DNA from: Microbacterium sp. VKM Ac-2923
Lineage (GTDB): Bacteria > Actinomycetota > Actinomycetes > Actinomycetales > Microbacteriaceae
Direction: 5' to 3'
NCBI RefSeq assembly: GCF_022815605.1
Contig: NZ_JALGRP010000008.1
Coordinates: 1 to 64,000 of the forward strand
Length of the DNA: 64,000 nucleotides
The position numbers and the translations under genes are program-made. A model generated the notes under the pieces. It was given only the letters and a program-made list of their open reading frames with translations, had not been told where the DNA came from and made no database searches. Below, in pieces: positions 35,293-44,532 of this stretch. Within the stretch, counting starts at the first letter, position 1, and the number at the start of each line of letters is the position of its first letter.

Positions 35293-35591
35293 GCGTCGAG
35301 AGCGGGGGTCCGGCACGCGGGCGTCTGTCGTCGTCGAGAGCAGGGGATTCGGTGGGGACAGGGGGAGATGCCCGCGGATCGTCCTGTTGTGGCGGGATCG
35401 CCTGTCTCGTGGCGGCGGGATGCTGCCGAAGTCGGCGTCGAGGTGCCGAGCCGGGGTCCGGCACGTGGGCGTCTGTCGTCGTCGAGGGCAGGGGATTCGG
35501 TGGGGACAGGGGGAGATGCGCGCGGATCGTCCTGCTGTGGCGGGATCTCCTGTTCTCATGGCGCCGGGGTGCTGACGAAGTCGGCGTCGAG
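35293..35591. repeat. Two tandem copies of a ~148-bp intergenic repeat
   Basis: Copy 1 (about 35293-35442) and copy 2 (about 35443-35591) share long identical blocks such as GGCGTCTGTCGTCGTCGAG and GGGGATTCGGTGGGGACAGG, and end in GTCGGCGTCGAG. The offset changes from 148 to 149, so a 1-base indel separates them. The unit length is not a multiple of three, which argues against coding. Apart from this repeat and the dnaX -10, I see no feature in the 492-bp gap 35200-35691. Confidence 0.85.
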
Positions 35592-35679
35592 GGCCGGAAA
35601 CGGAGGTGCCGGATCGAGTGCGCGGCGGCCGCCGCACGCGGGAGAAGGATGCCACGGAGGCGATGTCGGAGGGACGCCG

Positions 35680-35685
35680 TAGGCT
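35680..35685 (+). promoter_or_regulatory. -10 element of dnaX (leaderless start)
   Basis: TAGGCT ends 6 bases before the GTG start, identical in sequence and spacing to the element before pta. Confidence 0.6.
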
Positions 35686-35691
35686 GTTCTG

Positions 35692-38600
35692 GTGACGACA
35701 GCCCTGTACCGCCGATACCGCCCCGAGGCGTTCGGCGAGATGATCGGGCAGTCGCAGGTGACCGAGCCGCTCATGACCGCCCTGCGCAGTGATCGCGTGG
35801 GTCACGCCTACCTGTTCTCGGGTCCGCGCGGCTGCGGAAAGACCACGTCCGCCCGCATTCTCGCCCGCTGCCTCAACTGCGCGGCGGGCCCCACCGACAC
35901 CCCCTGCGGCACGTGCGACAGTTGCGTCGAGCTGGGCCGCGGCGGCGGGGGATCCCTCGACGTCGTCGAAATCGACGCCGCCAGCCACAACGGTGTCGAC
36001 GACGCCCGCGATCTGCGGGAGCGCGCCATCTTCGCGCCGGCTCGCGATCGGTTCAAGATCTTCATCCTCGACGAGGCCCACATGGTCACGCAGCAGGGCT
36101 TCAACGCCCTGCTCAAGCTCGTCGAAGAGCCGCCCGCTCACGTGAAATTCATCTTCGCCACCACGGAGCCCGAGAAGGTGCTCGGCACCATCCGCTCGCG
36201 CACCCACCATTACCCCTTCCGTCTCGTGCCCCCCGCGGCGATGCTCGAGTACGTCCAAGAGCTGTGCGAAACCGAGGGTGTCGGCGTCGAGGCCGGCGTG
36301 CTCCCGCTCGTCGTCCGCGCCGGCGGGGGATCGCCGCGTGACACGCTGTCTCTGCTCGACCAGCTCATCGCGGGGTCCGATCCGTCGTCCGGGTCCGAGG
36401 CCGAGCCCGCGGGGCAGGTCGTGGTCCGCTACGAGCGGGCCGTCGCCCTGCTGGGTTACACGCATTCCGAACTCCTCGACGAGGTCGTCGACGCGTTCGC
36501 CGCGAACGACGGCGGGGGAGCCTTCTCGGCCGTCGACCGGGTCGTGCAGACGGGGCAAGACCCGCGCCGTTTCGTCGACGACCTGCTCGAGCGTCTGCGC
36601 GATCTCATCATCGTCGCGGCGACCGGTGCCGGTGCGTCCGCCGTGCTCCGGGGCGTGCCCGACGACGAGCTCGAGCGCATGGCCCGTCAGGCCATCGCGT
36701 TCGGGGCGCACCGGCTCTCTCGCACGGCCGACCTCGTGGTGGCCGCGCTCGACGAGATGACGGGCGCGACGTCGCCGCGTCTGCAGCTCGAACTCCTCGT
36801 CGCGCGCGTCTTGACCCACGCCGGGGTGTCCCATGGCACGTCGCCGGGCGCCGCCCATGACCACGAGGCGGCTCGGGGCGCGTCATCCGCCCCTCCGCAG
36901 CTGGCGCCCGCGACGGGTCGTCCCGCGTCCCCCGCCGCCGATGTCGCGGCGCCGGGGGCGACGGATCCCGCGACACCGACGGCCTTCGCCTCTCCGGCGA
37001 TCGCGGCGCCGGGCGCCGGGTCGCGCGTGGCGTCGCCGTCTGTCGCGTCGCCGACCGCTCCCGCGTCGAGCGCGGGAGCACCGCGAATCGCCTCCCCGGG
37101 TGCGACCCCGCCCCGGTCAGCCGACCGGGCGACGCCCGCGGTGGCATCACCCGACATCGCCGCGCCCGGTGTCGCCGCGCCGAGAGTGGCATCACCCGAC
37201 GTCGCGGCACCTGGCGTCACCGCGCCGAGCGTCGCGTCTCCGGCGATCGCGCCTCCCGACGGCGTGGCCGCGCGGCCTGTCGACCCGGTCTCCTCCCGCG
37301 CCACCGAGCGACCGTCGGCACGTCCGCAACCGGTCGGTCCGGAGTCGTTCGACGACGGCGCCCCGCCGCCGTTCACCGACGACGACGCGCCGCCCCCCTA
37401 CGACGAGCCGGAGCCCACGGGCGACCGCGCCGTGCCCGCGCCGAACGCCCCCGCCGTGCCCGTGCCGAACGATCCGGCCGTGCCCGTGCCGAATGACCCG
37501 GCCGTGCCTGTGGCGAACGATCCGGCCGTGCGTTCGGTGCCCGGGCAGAACGACATCCCGGTGGTCGACGAACGTGCGTCCACCCCGGTCTCCCCGGCGG
37601 CGCCTGCGTCCCCGGCGCCTCCCGCCTCGCCCGCGCGCTCCGCTGCCGCGAACGACCCGGCCCCCGACGCGGCGACCGCGCGCGTGGACGAGATGACGAC
37701 ATCCCCCTCCACCGGCGATGATGAGCACCCCTTCGATGCGGCTCCGACCCCGGAGACGGCGGGGGCGGTCGCTGACGCGCCTGCTCCGTCGTCCCGCGAC
37801 CGCGCCGCGGCGACCGCCCCCTCCCGAGCGGAGGTGGACGATGCGTCCGAGGTCGACGCCGGCTCCGACGACACCTCGCCCCTCGAGCCCTCCGCTCCGA
37901 CTCCGCCGGTCACGCCCGTCGGCCCGATCGAGCTCGGGCACGTGCGCGATGCGTGGCCGGAGGTGCTCGGGCAACTCGAAGTCGCGAGCCGCGCCTCCTG
38001 GCTCGTGGTGTCGACGGCCACGGTCCGTGCCTTCGATGACGAGGTGCTGACCCTGTCGTTCCGCACCGCCGGTGATCTCACCGCCTTCAAGACCCGCGCC
38101 GCCGACGGCGGTCCGAGCGAAGACCTGCGTCAGGCCATCCACACCGTCCTCGGCGTACGCGTCAAGTACCTCGCACGCCTTGAGGGCGAGGGTCCGGGCG
38201 GCGCCGGCCCGGGCGCACCCCCGCGCACCCCCGCGCCGTCCTCTCCAACGGGGACGGACACCGCCCCGCGCGGCGGAGCGACGACAGGCGCGCCCGCCTC
38301 TCGCTCGTCGGCGCCGTACGCCGCGTCCGTGACCGAGTGGGCGGTGGCGCCGATCCCGTCCGCCGACGGGTCCACCACCCCGGCGTTCTCAGCCGCCGGT
38401 TCGGGCGGCCTCGTGCCGAGCGCGCTTTCGGCCACGGTCTCCGGATCCACCGCGCTCGCCGTCGACGACGAGCCCGACGAGGCCGCAGCCTCTCCCGCAC
38501 CCGTCGCCGTACACCCCGGGATCGTGCTGCCGGCGCGCGAGGTCACTCCCTCGGTGCCCGCGCCCGAGGAGGTCGACGATGACGACGTCATCCCGCCGGC

Positions 38601-38757
38601 CGACGACGTCGAGGCGCCTCTTCCCCCGGTCGTCGTGCCGCGCATGACGCCGCTGAGCGGCGGGGTCCAGCGCTACGGCGAGGCGGTCATCCGACAGGTA
38701 TTGGGTGCCACGTACGTCCGCGATGAGCCCTACGAGCCCCCGACGAGGTTCAACTGA
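35692..38757 (+). CDS. dnaX: DNA polymerase III subunits gamma/tau
   Basis: This 1021-residue clamp-loader subunit has an N-terminal AAA+ module (Walker [15 protein letters not shown], zinc Cys in [22 protein letters not shown], Walker [11 protein letters not shown]) up to about residue 376. A long Ala/Pro-rich linker follows, including four tandem 24-base repeats at 37432-37527 (VP[VA][PA]N[DA]PA). A folded tau-like segment returns at about residues 747-827 ([16 protein letters not shown]), then more linker and a conserved end. It is far longer than E. coli tau (643). GTG 35692 is leaderless; recR overlaps by one base. Confidence 0.96.
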   Translation: MTTALYRRYRPEAFGEMIGQSQVTEPLMTALRSDRVGHAYLFSGPRGCGKTTSARILARCLNCAAGPTDTPCGTCDSCVELGRGGGGSLDVVEIDAASHNGVDDARDLRERAIFAPARDRFKIFILDEAHMVTQQGFNALLKLVEEPPAHVKFIFATTEPEKVLGTIRSRTHHYPFRLVPPAAMLEYVQELCETEGVGVEAGVLPLVVRAGGGSPRDTLSLLDQLIAGSDPSSGSEAEPAGQVVVRYERAVALLGYTHSELLDEVVDAFAANDGGGAFSAVDRVVQTGQDPRRFVDDLLERLRDLIIVAATGAGASAVLRGVPDDELERMARQAIAFGAHRLSRTADLVVAALDEMTGATSPRLQLELLVARVLTHAGVSHGTSPGAAHDHEAARGASSAPPQLAPATGRPASPAADVAAPGATDPATPTAFASPAIAAPGAGSRVASPSVASPTAPASSAGAPRIASPGATPPRSADRATPAVASPDIAAPGVAAPRVASPDVAAPGVTAPSVASPAIAPPDGVAARPVDPVSSRATERPSARPQPVGPESFDDGAPPPFTDDDAPPPYDEPEPTGDRAVPAPNAPAVPVPNDPAVPVPNDPAVPVANDPAVRSVPGQNDIPVVDERASTPVSPAAPASPAPPASPARSAAANDPAPDAATARVDEMTTSPSTGDDEHPFDAAPTPETAGAVADAPAPSSRDRAAATAPSRAEVDDASEVDAGSDDTSPLEPSAPTPPVTPVGPIELGHVRDAWPEVLGQLEVASRASWLVVSTATVRAFDDEVLTLSFRTAGDLTAFKTRAADGGPSEDLRQAIHTVLGVRVKYLARLEGEGPGGAGPGAPPRTPAPSSPTGTDTAPRGGATTGAPASRSSAPYAASVTEWAVAPIPSADGSTTPAFSAAGSGGLVPSALSATVSGSTALAVDDEPDEAAASPAPVAVHPGIVLPAREVTPSVPAPEEVDDDDVIPPADDVEAPLPPVVVPRMTPLSGGVQRYGEAVIRQVLGATYVRDEPYEPPTRFN
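37432..37527 (+). repeat. Four tandem 24-bp repeats inside dnaX
   Basis: Four copies (37432-37455, 37456-37479, 37480-37503, 37504-37527) begin GTGCCCG or GTGCCTG and encode eight-residue units of the form VPVPNDPA. Being a multiple of three, copy number can change without breaking the frame. Confidence 0.9.
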
Positions 38758-39350
38758 TGTACGACGGCATCGTGCAAGACCTGATCGACGAGTTCGGGCG
38801 CCTCCCCGGCATCGGCCCGAAGTCGGCGCAGCGCATCGCGTTCCACATCCTGCAGTCGCCCTCGTTCGACGTCTCGCGGCTATCCACGCTGCTCGGCGAG
38901 ATCCGCGACAAGGTGAAGTTCTGCGAGATCTGCGGCAATGTGTCGGAGCAGGACCGGTGCTCGATCTGCCGCGACCCGCGTCGCAACCCCGTCCTCATCT
39001 GCGTCGTCGAAGACGCGAAAGACGTCTCGTCGATCGAGCGCACGCGGGAGTTCCGCGGGCTTTACCACGTGCTCGGCGGCGCGATCAGCCCCATTGCCGG
39101 CATCGGCCCCGACGACCTGCGCATCACGCAACTCATGCAGCGGCTCGCCGACGGCACGGTGCAGGAGGTCATCCTCGCGACCAATCCGAACCTCGAGGGC
39201 GAGGCCACGGCCACGTATCTGAGCCGGCTCCTGCACACGCTCGAGATCCGCGTCACCCGTCTGGCATCCGGTCTGCCCGTCGGCGGCGATCTCGAGTACG
39301 CCGACGAGGTCACGCTCGGGCGGGCCTTCGAGGGCCGTCGCTCGATCTGA
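38757..39350 (+). CDS. recR: Recombination protein RecR
   Basis: This 197-residue protein acts with RecF/RecO to load RecA at gaps. It has the N-terminal helix-hairpin-helix ([17 protein letters not shown]), a four-Cys zinc finger ([16 protein letters not shown]) and a Toprim domain starting [10 protein letters not shown]. Length is standard. Its ATG overlaps the dnaX stop by one base (TGATG), the common dnaX-recR arrangement. Confidence 0.97.
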   Translation: MYDGIVQDLIDEFGRLPGIGPKSAQRIAFHILQSPSFDVSRLSTLLGEIRDKVKFCEICGNVSEQDRCSICRDPRRNPVLICVVEDAKDVSSIERTREFRGLYHVLGGAISPIAGIGPDDLRITQLMQRLADGTVQEVILATNPNLEGEATATYLSRLLHTLEIRVTRLASGLPVGGDLEYADEVTLGRAFEGRRSI

Positions 39351-39355
39351 CGCGT

Positions 39356-39454
39356 TCGGCTGCGCTGCCGCGTCGGTCGACCTCACCCCGCGTGCCCTGA
39401 GATGTCCGGCTGCGCTGCCGCCCCGGTCGAGCTCTCGCCGCGCGCCCGCCTGAG
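39356..39454. repeat. Imperfect 50-bp direct repeat in the recR downstream gap
   Basis: GGCTGCGCTGCCGC with following CGGTCGA..CTC..CCGCG..GCCC..TGAG occurs at 39358-39401 and again at 39408-39453, offset 50 bp. It lies in the 326-bp gap 39351-39676. I see no convincing gene in that gap; a 92-codon frame starting at 39402 spans the second copy but lacks any recognisable feature. Confidence 0.6.
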
Positions 39455-39676
39455 CCTCGCGCTTTCTCTGGAGCTCGATCTCGCCGCCCCCGGTAGCCCG
39501 CACACGCTCGCGCCGACACGCGCCGCCCGCTACCGCGAACCGTTGCGGCGTGGTGAACCGCTCGTTCACGCGTTGATCGTGCCGCGGCAACGCGTGGGGA
39601 GCACCTTCTTCTCTGCGGAACAGTGCCGAGCGACCCGAAAGCCGGCGCGCAGGACCGTCAGACAGGGGCCCTTTCC

Positions 39677-40198
39677 GTGAGCGAACAGCTCGCCGACCCG
39701 CGCGTGCGTCGCGGGCGCATCATCTTCGACACCTTCCGGTCGGTACGCGACCCGCGGCTCGCCGCGTGGCTGATGTTCCGGTCGCAGCTGCTCCCCGACG
39801 ACACGCTTGCGCCTCGGGTGTCGCCGACGTCGACGTCGCCGGTCGGCGTCTTCGGCGTGTGGCGGCTGCTGGCCACGAACAACCGCGAGCTGGCCCGGTG
39901 CGCCAGTGTGTTCGCCTCGCCCGAGGTGGCCGTCGAGACCGCGCTGGCCGAGCAATCCCGCGCGAGCGAGCTCCACGCGTCGCCGGTCCGCGGTCCGGCG
40001 GCGACGAAGCACGCGTGGGTGCTGCGCCGCGACGGTCAGCCGGTCGCCACCGCAGCGCGATGGTACGAGTCATCCGGTGAGGCCGCGGCGGCGGGCCGCG
40101 CAGCGGTGGTCGTGCTGAGTTCGGCCGAGGTGGTCCGCGGCGTGAGCATCGGGACCGAGTCGGGGCGGCGCTCGCGCATATCGGTCCCGAGCGCATGA
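39677..40198 (+). CDS. Protein with two DUF1508 (YegP)-like repeats
   Basis: I do not recognise a specific family member. The 173-residue product has two stretches of the same pattern: VGVFGVWRLLATNNRELARCASVF with a following helix (about residues 54-90), and HAWVLRRDGQPVATAARWYES with a following helix (about residues 111-150). Both resemble the YegP/DUF1508 unit (WRL-NG-x-A...). Function of that family is unknown. GTG 39677 is my preferred start; GTG 39623 is possible and neither has a clear ribosome-binding site. Confidence 0.65.
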   Translation: MSEQLADPRVRRGRIIFDTFRSVRDPRLAAWLMFRSQLLPDDTLAPRVSPTSTSPVGVFGVWRLLATNNRELARCASVFASPEVAVETALAEQSRASELHASPVRGPAATKHAWVLRRDGQPVATAARWYESSGEAAAAGRAAVVVLSSAEVVRGVSIGTESGRRSRISVPSA

Positions 40199-40241
40199 CG
40201 TTGCGGCAGGGGCGCGCGCCCGGCGCGCTCGGAGTTGATCG

Positions 40242-41930
40242 GTGACCGACTGTCGCCCGGGCCTCGTCGCGGGGCGCTTCCGCCTGGGTGGGCTCCTCGG
40301 TTCCGGGGGCACGGCGTCGGTGTTCTCGGCGCGTGACGAGCGCAGCGGCGAGATGGTGGCCGTGAAACTGCTGCACCCGCACCTCTCGCGGAGCGAGCTC
40401 GTCCGCGACGCCTTCCTCCTCGAGGCGCGACGGGCCGCCCGCGTGTCGCACCCGGGGATCGTGTCGGTGATCGACCTGGGCACGTTCGAAGACCACGGCG
40501 GCACGATCGCATGGATCGCGCAGAGTCTCCTTCCCGGGGTCAGCCTCGCCGAGCGCGTGCGCGAGTCGGGCGCCCTCGCCGTCGCGGACGCGGTGTCCGT
40601 CGTCCGCGATCTTCTCGACGCCCTCGGTGCCGTGCACGCCGCGGGTGTCGTGCACCGCGATGTGTCGCCGGCGAACGTGATGATCCACATCGACGACGAC
40701 GGCAAGCCGCGTGCGACGCTGCTGGACTTCGGCCTGGCCGACGCGGTGGGCGCGACGGCGCTCGGCGACGACGTGCTGCGCAGCTCCGTCACGGCGGCGA
40801 CCTCGGGCGTGGTCGCGAACGCCGAATACGCCTCGCCGGAACAGCTGAGCGGCCGCTCGGTCGGCCCCGCGGGCGACCTCTACCAGGCCGGGGGACTGCT
40901 GTATTTCGCGCTGACCGGTCGCCCACCCTTCTCGGGCGACGACCGGGCGGCCCTGGTGCGTGCGCACCTGTACGCGCCGCCCCCCGTGCCCTCGGTGGCG
41001 GTCCGCGGCATCCCTTCCGAGCTGGATCGCGTCGTCGTCCGGGCGCTGCTGAAGGAACCGGGCGACCGCTTCACGGATGCCGCCGAGATGCGCGACACGA
41101 TCCTCGCGGCCACGACGACGCGCCGGCCGCCCGTCGCCCGAACGCGGGTCGCCGCCTCGGCGGGAACGCGACCGTCGGCCCCGCCCGATCTCCGGACGGC
41201 GGCGGCGCCCGCAGCCAGCACGCCGCCGGCAGGCGGCGCCGCGCCCGCCGGCAACGCGGCATCCGTCTCCGATCGGTCGGGCCCGGGCGGGGGGACGATC
41301 CTGGCCGTGGTCGTCCTGCTCGCGGCGGTCGCCACGGTGGTGCCCCTGGTCGCCGGCGCCGGCCGAGCTGCACCGACGAGCCACGTCGCGACGTTCGCCC
41401 CGCCGACCGCGGCGACGGCGCCCTCGCCGCCGCCCGCTCCCGTGGTCGACACCCCGGCGCCGGCGGCGGAGTCCGTGGTGCCCGCCGCCACCACGGTGGC
41501 CGACGCCCGGGCCGCCCTGGTGGCTGCCGGGTTCGACGTCGGCGACATCGTCGAGCAGCCGTCGGCGCAGGCCGCGGGCACGGTGCTGGCGTCCGACCCG
41601 CCGCCGGGGGTGACGGCACCGAGGGGGACGGCCGTGCGGCTGGTCGTGGCATCCGGATCCAACGTCGTCCCCGAGGTGTCGGGGATGGATGCCGCAGCGG
41701 CGGTGTCGACGCTACGGGCCGCGGGCTTCGCACCGACACAGACGACGGTCTTCTCCGACCGGCCGGCCGGGACGGTGGCGGCGATGGAGCCGGCGAGCGG
41801 ATCGACCCTCCACCTCGGCAGCGGGGTGACCATCTCGCTCGCGATGCCGCAGGCCACCCCGGTCTCGACGACTCCGACACCCTCGCCGACGTCCTCGATC
41901 ACCCCCACGCCGACGGTCGCCCCGCGCTGA
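40242..41930 (+). CDS. Membrane Ser/Thr protein kinase with PASTA domains
   Basis: This 562-residue kinase has an N-terminal Hanks-type catalytic domain (Gly loop LLGSGGTASVF, Lys in VAVKLL, catalytic HRDVSPANVM near residue 137, LDFGLAD), a Pro/Ala-rich linker, one membrane segment (about residues 350-373) and two external PASTA domains (about 417-470 and 472-535). The usual Lys of HRDxK is Ser here, a variant known in other bacterial kinases. PASTA domains sense peptidoglycan fragments, so it likely regulates cell-wall growth. Start is the GTG at 40242. A Thr/Pro tail ends the protein. Confidence 0.92.
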   Translation: MTDCRPGLVAGRFRLGGLLGSGGTASVFSARDERSGEMVAVKLLHPHLSRSELVRDAFLLEARRAARVSHPGIVSVIDLGTFEDHGGTIAWIAQSLLPGVSLAERVRESGALAVADAVSVVRDLLDALGAVHAAGVVHRDVSPANVMIHIDDDGKPRATLLDFGLADAVGATALGDDVLRSSVTAATSGVVANAEYASPEQLSGRSVGPAGDLYQAGGLLYFALTGRPPFSGDDRAALVRAHLYAPPPVPSVAVRGIPSELDRVVVRALLKEPGDRFTDAAEMRDTILAATTTRRPPVARTRVAASAGTRPSAPPDLRTAAAPAASTPPAGGAAPAGNAASVSDRSGPGGGTILAVVVLLAAVATVVPLVAGAGRAAPTSHVATFAPPTAATAPSPPPAPVVDTPAPAAESVVPAATTVADARAALVAAGFDVGDIVEQPSAQAAGTVLASDPPPGVTAPRGTAVRLVVASGSNVVPEVSGMDAAAAVSTLRAAGFAPTQTTVFSDRPAGTVAAMEPASGSTLHLGSGVTISLAMPQATPVSTTPTPSPTSSITPTPTVAPR

Positions 41931-41951
41931 TCACGGGACGTGACGTCCGTC

Positions 41952-41983
41952 GTTCACCTCCGGTCCTTTCTCGTTCACCGCCG
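41952..41983 (+). promoter_or_regulatory. Pho-box-like direct repeat upstream of pstC
   Basis: GTTCACC occurs at 41952-41958 and 41973-41979, 21 bases apart, each followed by TCCG or GCCG. This matches the 11-base direct-repeat units of actinobacterial PhoP boxes, with a weak middle unit (GTCCTTTCTC). TAGCCT at about 42032-42037 may be the -10. The gap 41931-42184 holds nothing else I can name. Confidence 0.6.
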
Positions 41984-42184
41984 CGCCAGGCGGTGTGGCC
42001 GACCGCGGGGGTCGCCATTCACGACCGGCTCCTAGCCTCGCCACTGCCGGTCACCCCGAGCCGGCACCAGAGTGAGCGAGCACATCGCGACTCGGCCGGT
42101 CGACCGGCGCCCCGTGATCGCCTCGTCATCCGAGGGCGAGCGCCGAGGGTGTGGGCGGCGCCGAACGCGATCGATGGAGGGCGC

Positions 42185-43195
42185 ATGACGGACACCATGA
42201 CGGAGGTGCTGCCACCGGTCACGAAGCCGACCCCGCGGTCGCTGAAGAGCGCACCCGTGGTGGCCGACCGTGTGTTCCGCACCACCTCCTACGCCGCGGG
42301 AGCGATCACCGTGGCGATCATGCTGGCGGTGGGCGTCTTCCTCACCGCGCGCGCCGGCGATGCGCTCGCCGTCGCGGGCCCGTCGTTCCTGACCACTCAG
42401 GAGTGGTCGCCCGAAACGGGCACGTTCGGTGTGGCGGCGGTGCTCTTCGGCACGGTGACGATCGCTCTCGTCGCCATGGCCGTCTCGGTGCCGCTCGCCA
42501 TGGGGACGGCCCTGCTCATCAGCGAGATCGCGCCGGTGACGGTGCGGGGCTTCCTGGTGACGATGGTCGATCTGATGGCGGCCGTCCCGAGCGTGGTCTT
42601 CGGCCTGTGGGGGGTGTTCTTCCTGCAGTCGGGCGTCATCCCCGTCGCCCAGTGGATCTCGATCTACTTCGGATGGATCCCCCTGTTCCAGGTGACCGAT
42701 CCGGCGGGTGCGCGTCTGACGGAGGCCGGTGCCTTCACGTCGTCGGCCTTCATCGCCGGAATCGTCGTGGCGCTGATGGTGGTTCCGACACAGACCTCCG
42801 TCATGCGCGAGGCGTTCTCGCAGGCGCCCCTCGGTGAACGCGAGGGAGCCTTGGCGCTCGGCTCGACGCGGTGGGGGATGATCCGCGCCGTCGTCCTGCC
42901 GTTCGGCCGCGGCGGGATCATCGGCGGAACGATGCTGGGCCTGGGTCGCGCCCTGGGCGAGACGATCGCCGTCGTGATGATCATCTCGCCGATCTTCACC
43001 ATCAACACGCAGCTGCTGAAGACGGGAACGAACTCGGTGTCGGCGCTCATCGCGCTGAGATACGGCGAGGCCAGTCAGTTCGGCCTGTCGGCACTGATGG
43101 CCGCGGGGCTGGTGCTGTTCATCATCACCCTCATCGTCAACTTCACCGCGTCGACGATCGTCGCGCGCAGCAGGTCCGGGGCGGAGAGCAACTGA
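42185..43195 (+). CDS. pstC: Phosphate ABC transporter permease PstC
   Basis: This 336-residue membrane protein has about six hydrophobic segments and PstC motifs (ALLISEIAPVTVRGFLVTMVDLMAAVPSVVFGLWG split across a loop, and GEREGALALGSTRWGMIRAVVLP, the ATPase-contact loop). The ATG at 42185 is chosen; the frame open from 40511 is a shadow of the kinase gene. It overlaps pstA by one base and follows a Pho-box-like repeat, so phosphate-starvation control is expected. Confidence 0.94.
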   Translation: MTDTMTEVLPPVTKPTPRSLKSAPVVADRVFRTTSYAAGAITVAIMLAVGVFLTARAGDALAVAGPSFLTTQEWSPETGTFGVAAVLFGTVTIALVAMAVSVPLAMGTALLISEIAPVTVRGFLVTMVDLMAAVPSVVFGLWGVFFLQSGVIPVAQWISIYFGWIPLFQVTDPAGARLTEAGAFTSSAFIAGIVVALMVVPTQTSVMREAFSQAPLGEREGALALGSTRWGMIRAVVLPFGRGGIIGGTMLGLGRALGETIAVVMIISPIFTINTQLLKTGTNSVSALIALRYGEASQFGLSALMAAGLVLFIITLIVNFTASTIVARSRSGAESN

Positions 43196-44532
43196 TGGCC
43201 ATCATCACGCCCGAGGCGCCCCCGATGCCCCTCGACGACCAGCCGTCGGTCGAGCCGCCGCGAACGTCCCTCCCACGGCGGACGGGCGCCGTCGGCGCGC
43301 GGCGCGACGTGCGCTCCGTTCCGTTCGGCGATCGTTTCGACCTCATCGGCAGCGCGGCCGCCGCCGTCGCCGTCTCCACCCTCATGTTCGGGTGGCTGAC
43401 CCCCATGACGGGCGTCGTCGGCTGGATCGTGCTGTCGTTCATCGCCTTCCTCGGGATCTATGCCGTGATGACGTCGATGCGCGCCGACCGCCTCGCCGTC
43501 AGCGAGCGGGTGATGACCGCGCTCTTCTACTCGGCCGGCGTCGTGCTGCTGGGCGCGCTGACGTTCGTGGTCTTCTTCACCCTCGGGCGCGGATCGTCGG
43601 CGCTGTTCCACCTCAACTTCTTCACCGAGACGATGAAGCTCGCCGGCCCGCTCGATCCGCTCACGATGGGTGGGATCACCCACGCGATCGTCGGGACCCT
43701 GATCCAGATCGGCATCGCCCTGGTCATCACCATCCCCCTCGGCATCACCACGGCGGTGTTCCTCAACGAGATCGGCGGTCCGTTCGCCCGTTTCGTCCGG
43801 ACCATCTCGGATGCCATGACGGCGCTCCCCTCGATCGTCGCGGGGCTGTTCGTCTACGCCGCCGTCGTGACGCTCATCACGAACCAGCGCTCGGGGTTCG
43901 CGGCATCCCTCGCCATCAGCGTCATGATGCTGCCGATCATCATCCGGGCGTCCGACGTGGTGCTGCGGCTGGTGCCGAACAACCTGCGCGAGGCGTCGTA
44001 CGCGCTGGGGACGAGCCGGTGGCGGACGGTGTGGAGCGTCGTGCTGCCCACCTCGCGCTCGGGGCTCGTCACCGCCGTCATTCTCGGCACCGCGCGCGGG
44101 ATCGGCGAGACCTCGCCCGTGCTGCTGACCTCCGGTGTGACGGCGGAGATGAACGTCAACCCGTTCTCGGGGCCGATGATCTCGCTGCCGCTGCAGGTGT
44201 TCGACTTCGTCAAGTCGCCGGAGCCGAGCATGATCGCCCGCGGCTTCGGCGCCGCGGCGACTCTCGTCCTGCTCGTGCTGACGCTGTTCATGATCGCTCG
44301 TCTGATCGGCGGGCGCGGACCCGGGCAGCTCTCGGATCGTCAGCGCCGTGCCGCGGCGGCGGCATCCACCCGCGACCTCCGCCGCATCGAGGGCGCCGAC
44401 GTGCCGGCATCCCGCGCCGACCGTCGCACCCGGCCCCCGCAGGGACGCCCCCCGAAGGACCTGGAGTGGCGCCTGAACGCACGCGCCCTCACGAAACGTT
44501 CCACCGCACCGACCGAGGAGAACCCGTCGTGA
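43195..44532 (+). CDS. pstA: Phosphate ABC transporter permease PstA, extended
   Basis: This 445-residue protein has the PstA core (GITTAVFLNEIGGPFARFVR, DAMTALPSIVAGLFVYA, REASYALGTSRWRTVWSVVLP) with about six to eight hydrophobic segments. It is longer than usual: about 45 polar residues precede the first membrane segment and about 80 basic, Arg-rich residues follow the last. Such a charged cytoplasmic tail could contact the unusual PstB or other partners. It overlaps pstC by 1 base and the PstS-like gene by 4. Confidence 0.93.
   Translation: MAIITPEAPPMPLDDQPSVEPPRTSLPRRTGAVGARRDVRSVPFGDRFDLIGSAAAAVAVSTLMFGWLTPMTGVVGWIVLSFIAFLGIYAVMTSMRADRLAVSERVMTALFYSAGVVLLGALTFVVFFTLGRGSSALFHLNFFTETMKLAGPLDPLTMGGITHAIVGTLIQIGIALVITIPLGITTAVFLNEIGGPFARFVRTISDAMTALPSIVAGLFVYAAVVTLITNQRSGFAASLAISVMMLPIIIRASDVVLRLVPNNLREASYALGTSRWRTVWSVVLPTSRSGLVTAVILGTARGIGETSPVLLTSGVTAEMNVNPFSGPMISLPLQVFDFVKSPEPSMIARGFGAAATLVLLVLTLFMIARLIGGRGPGQLSDRQRRAAAAASTRDLRRIEGADVPASRADRRTRPPQGRPPKDLEWRLNARALTKRSTAPTEENPS

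Noticed and set aside
35248..35682. Open frame of 144 codons through the tandem 148-bp repeats
   Set aside because: The repeat unit is not a multiple of three, so the two copies are read in different frames; the composition is Gly/Arg/Ser-rich without a domain.
37432..37527. 24-bp repeats considered as a CRISPR array
   Set aside because: The copies are directly adjacent with no spacers and encode in-frame octapeptides within dnaX.
39402..39680. 92-codon frame in the recR downstream gap
   Set aside because: It spans an imperfect direct repeat, has no ribosome-binding site and no recognisable feature; the gap is described as a repeat region instead.
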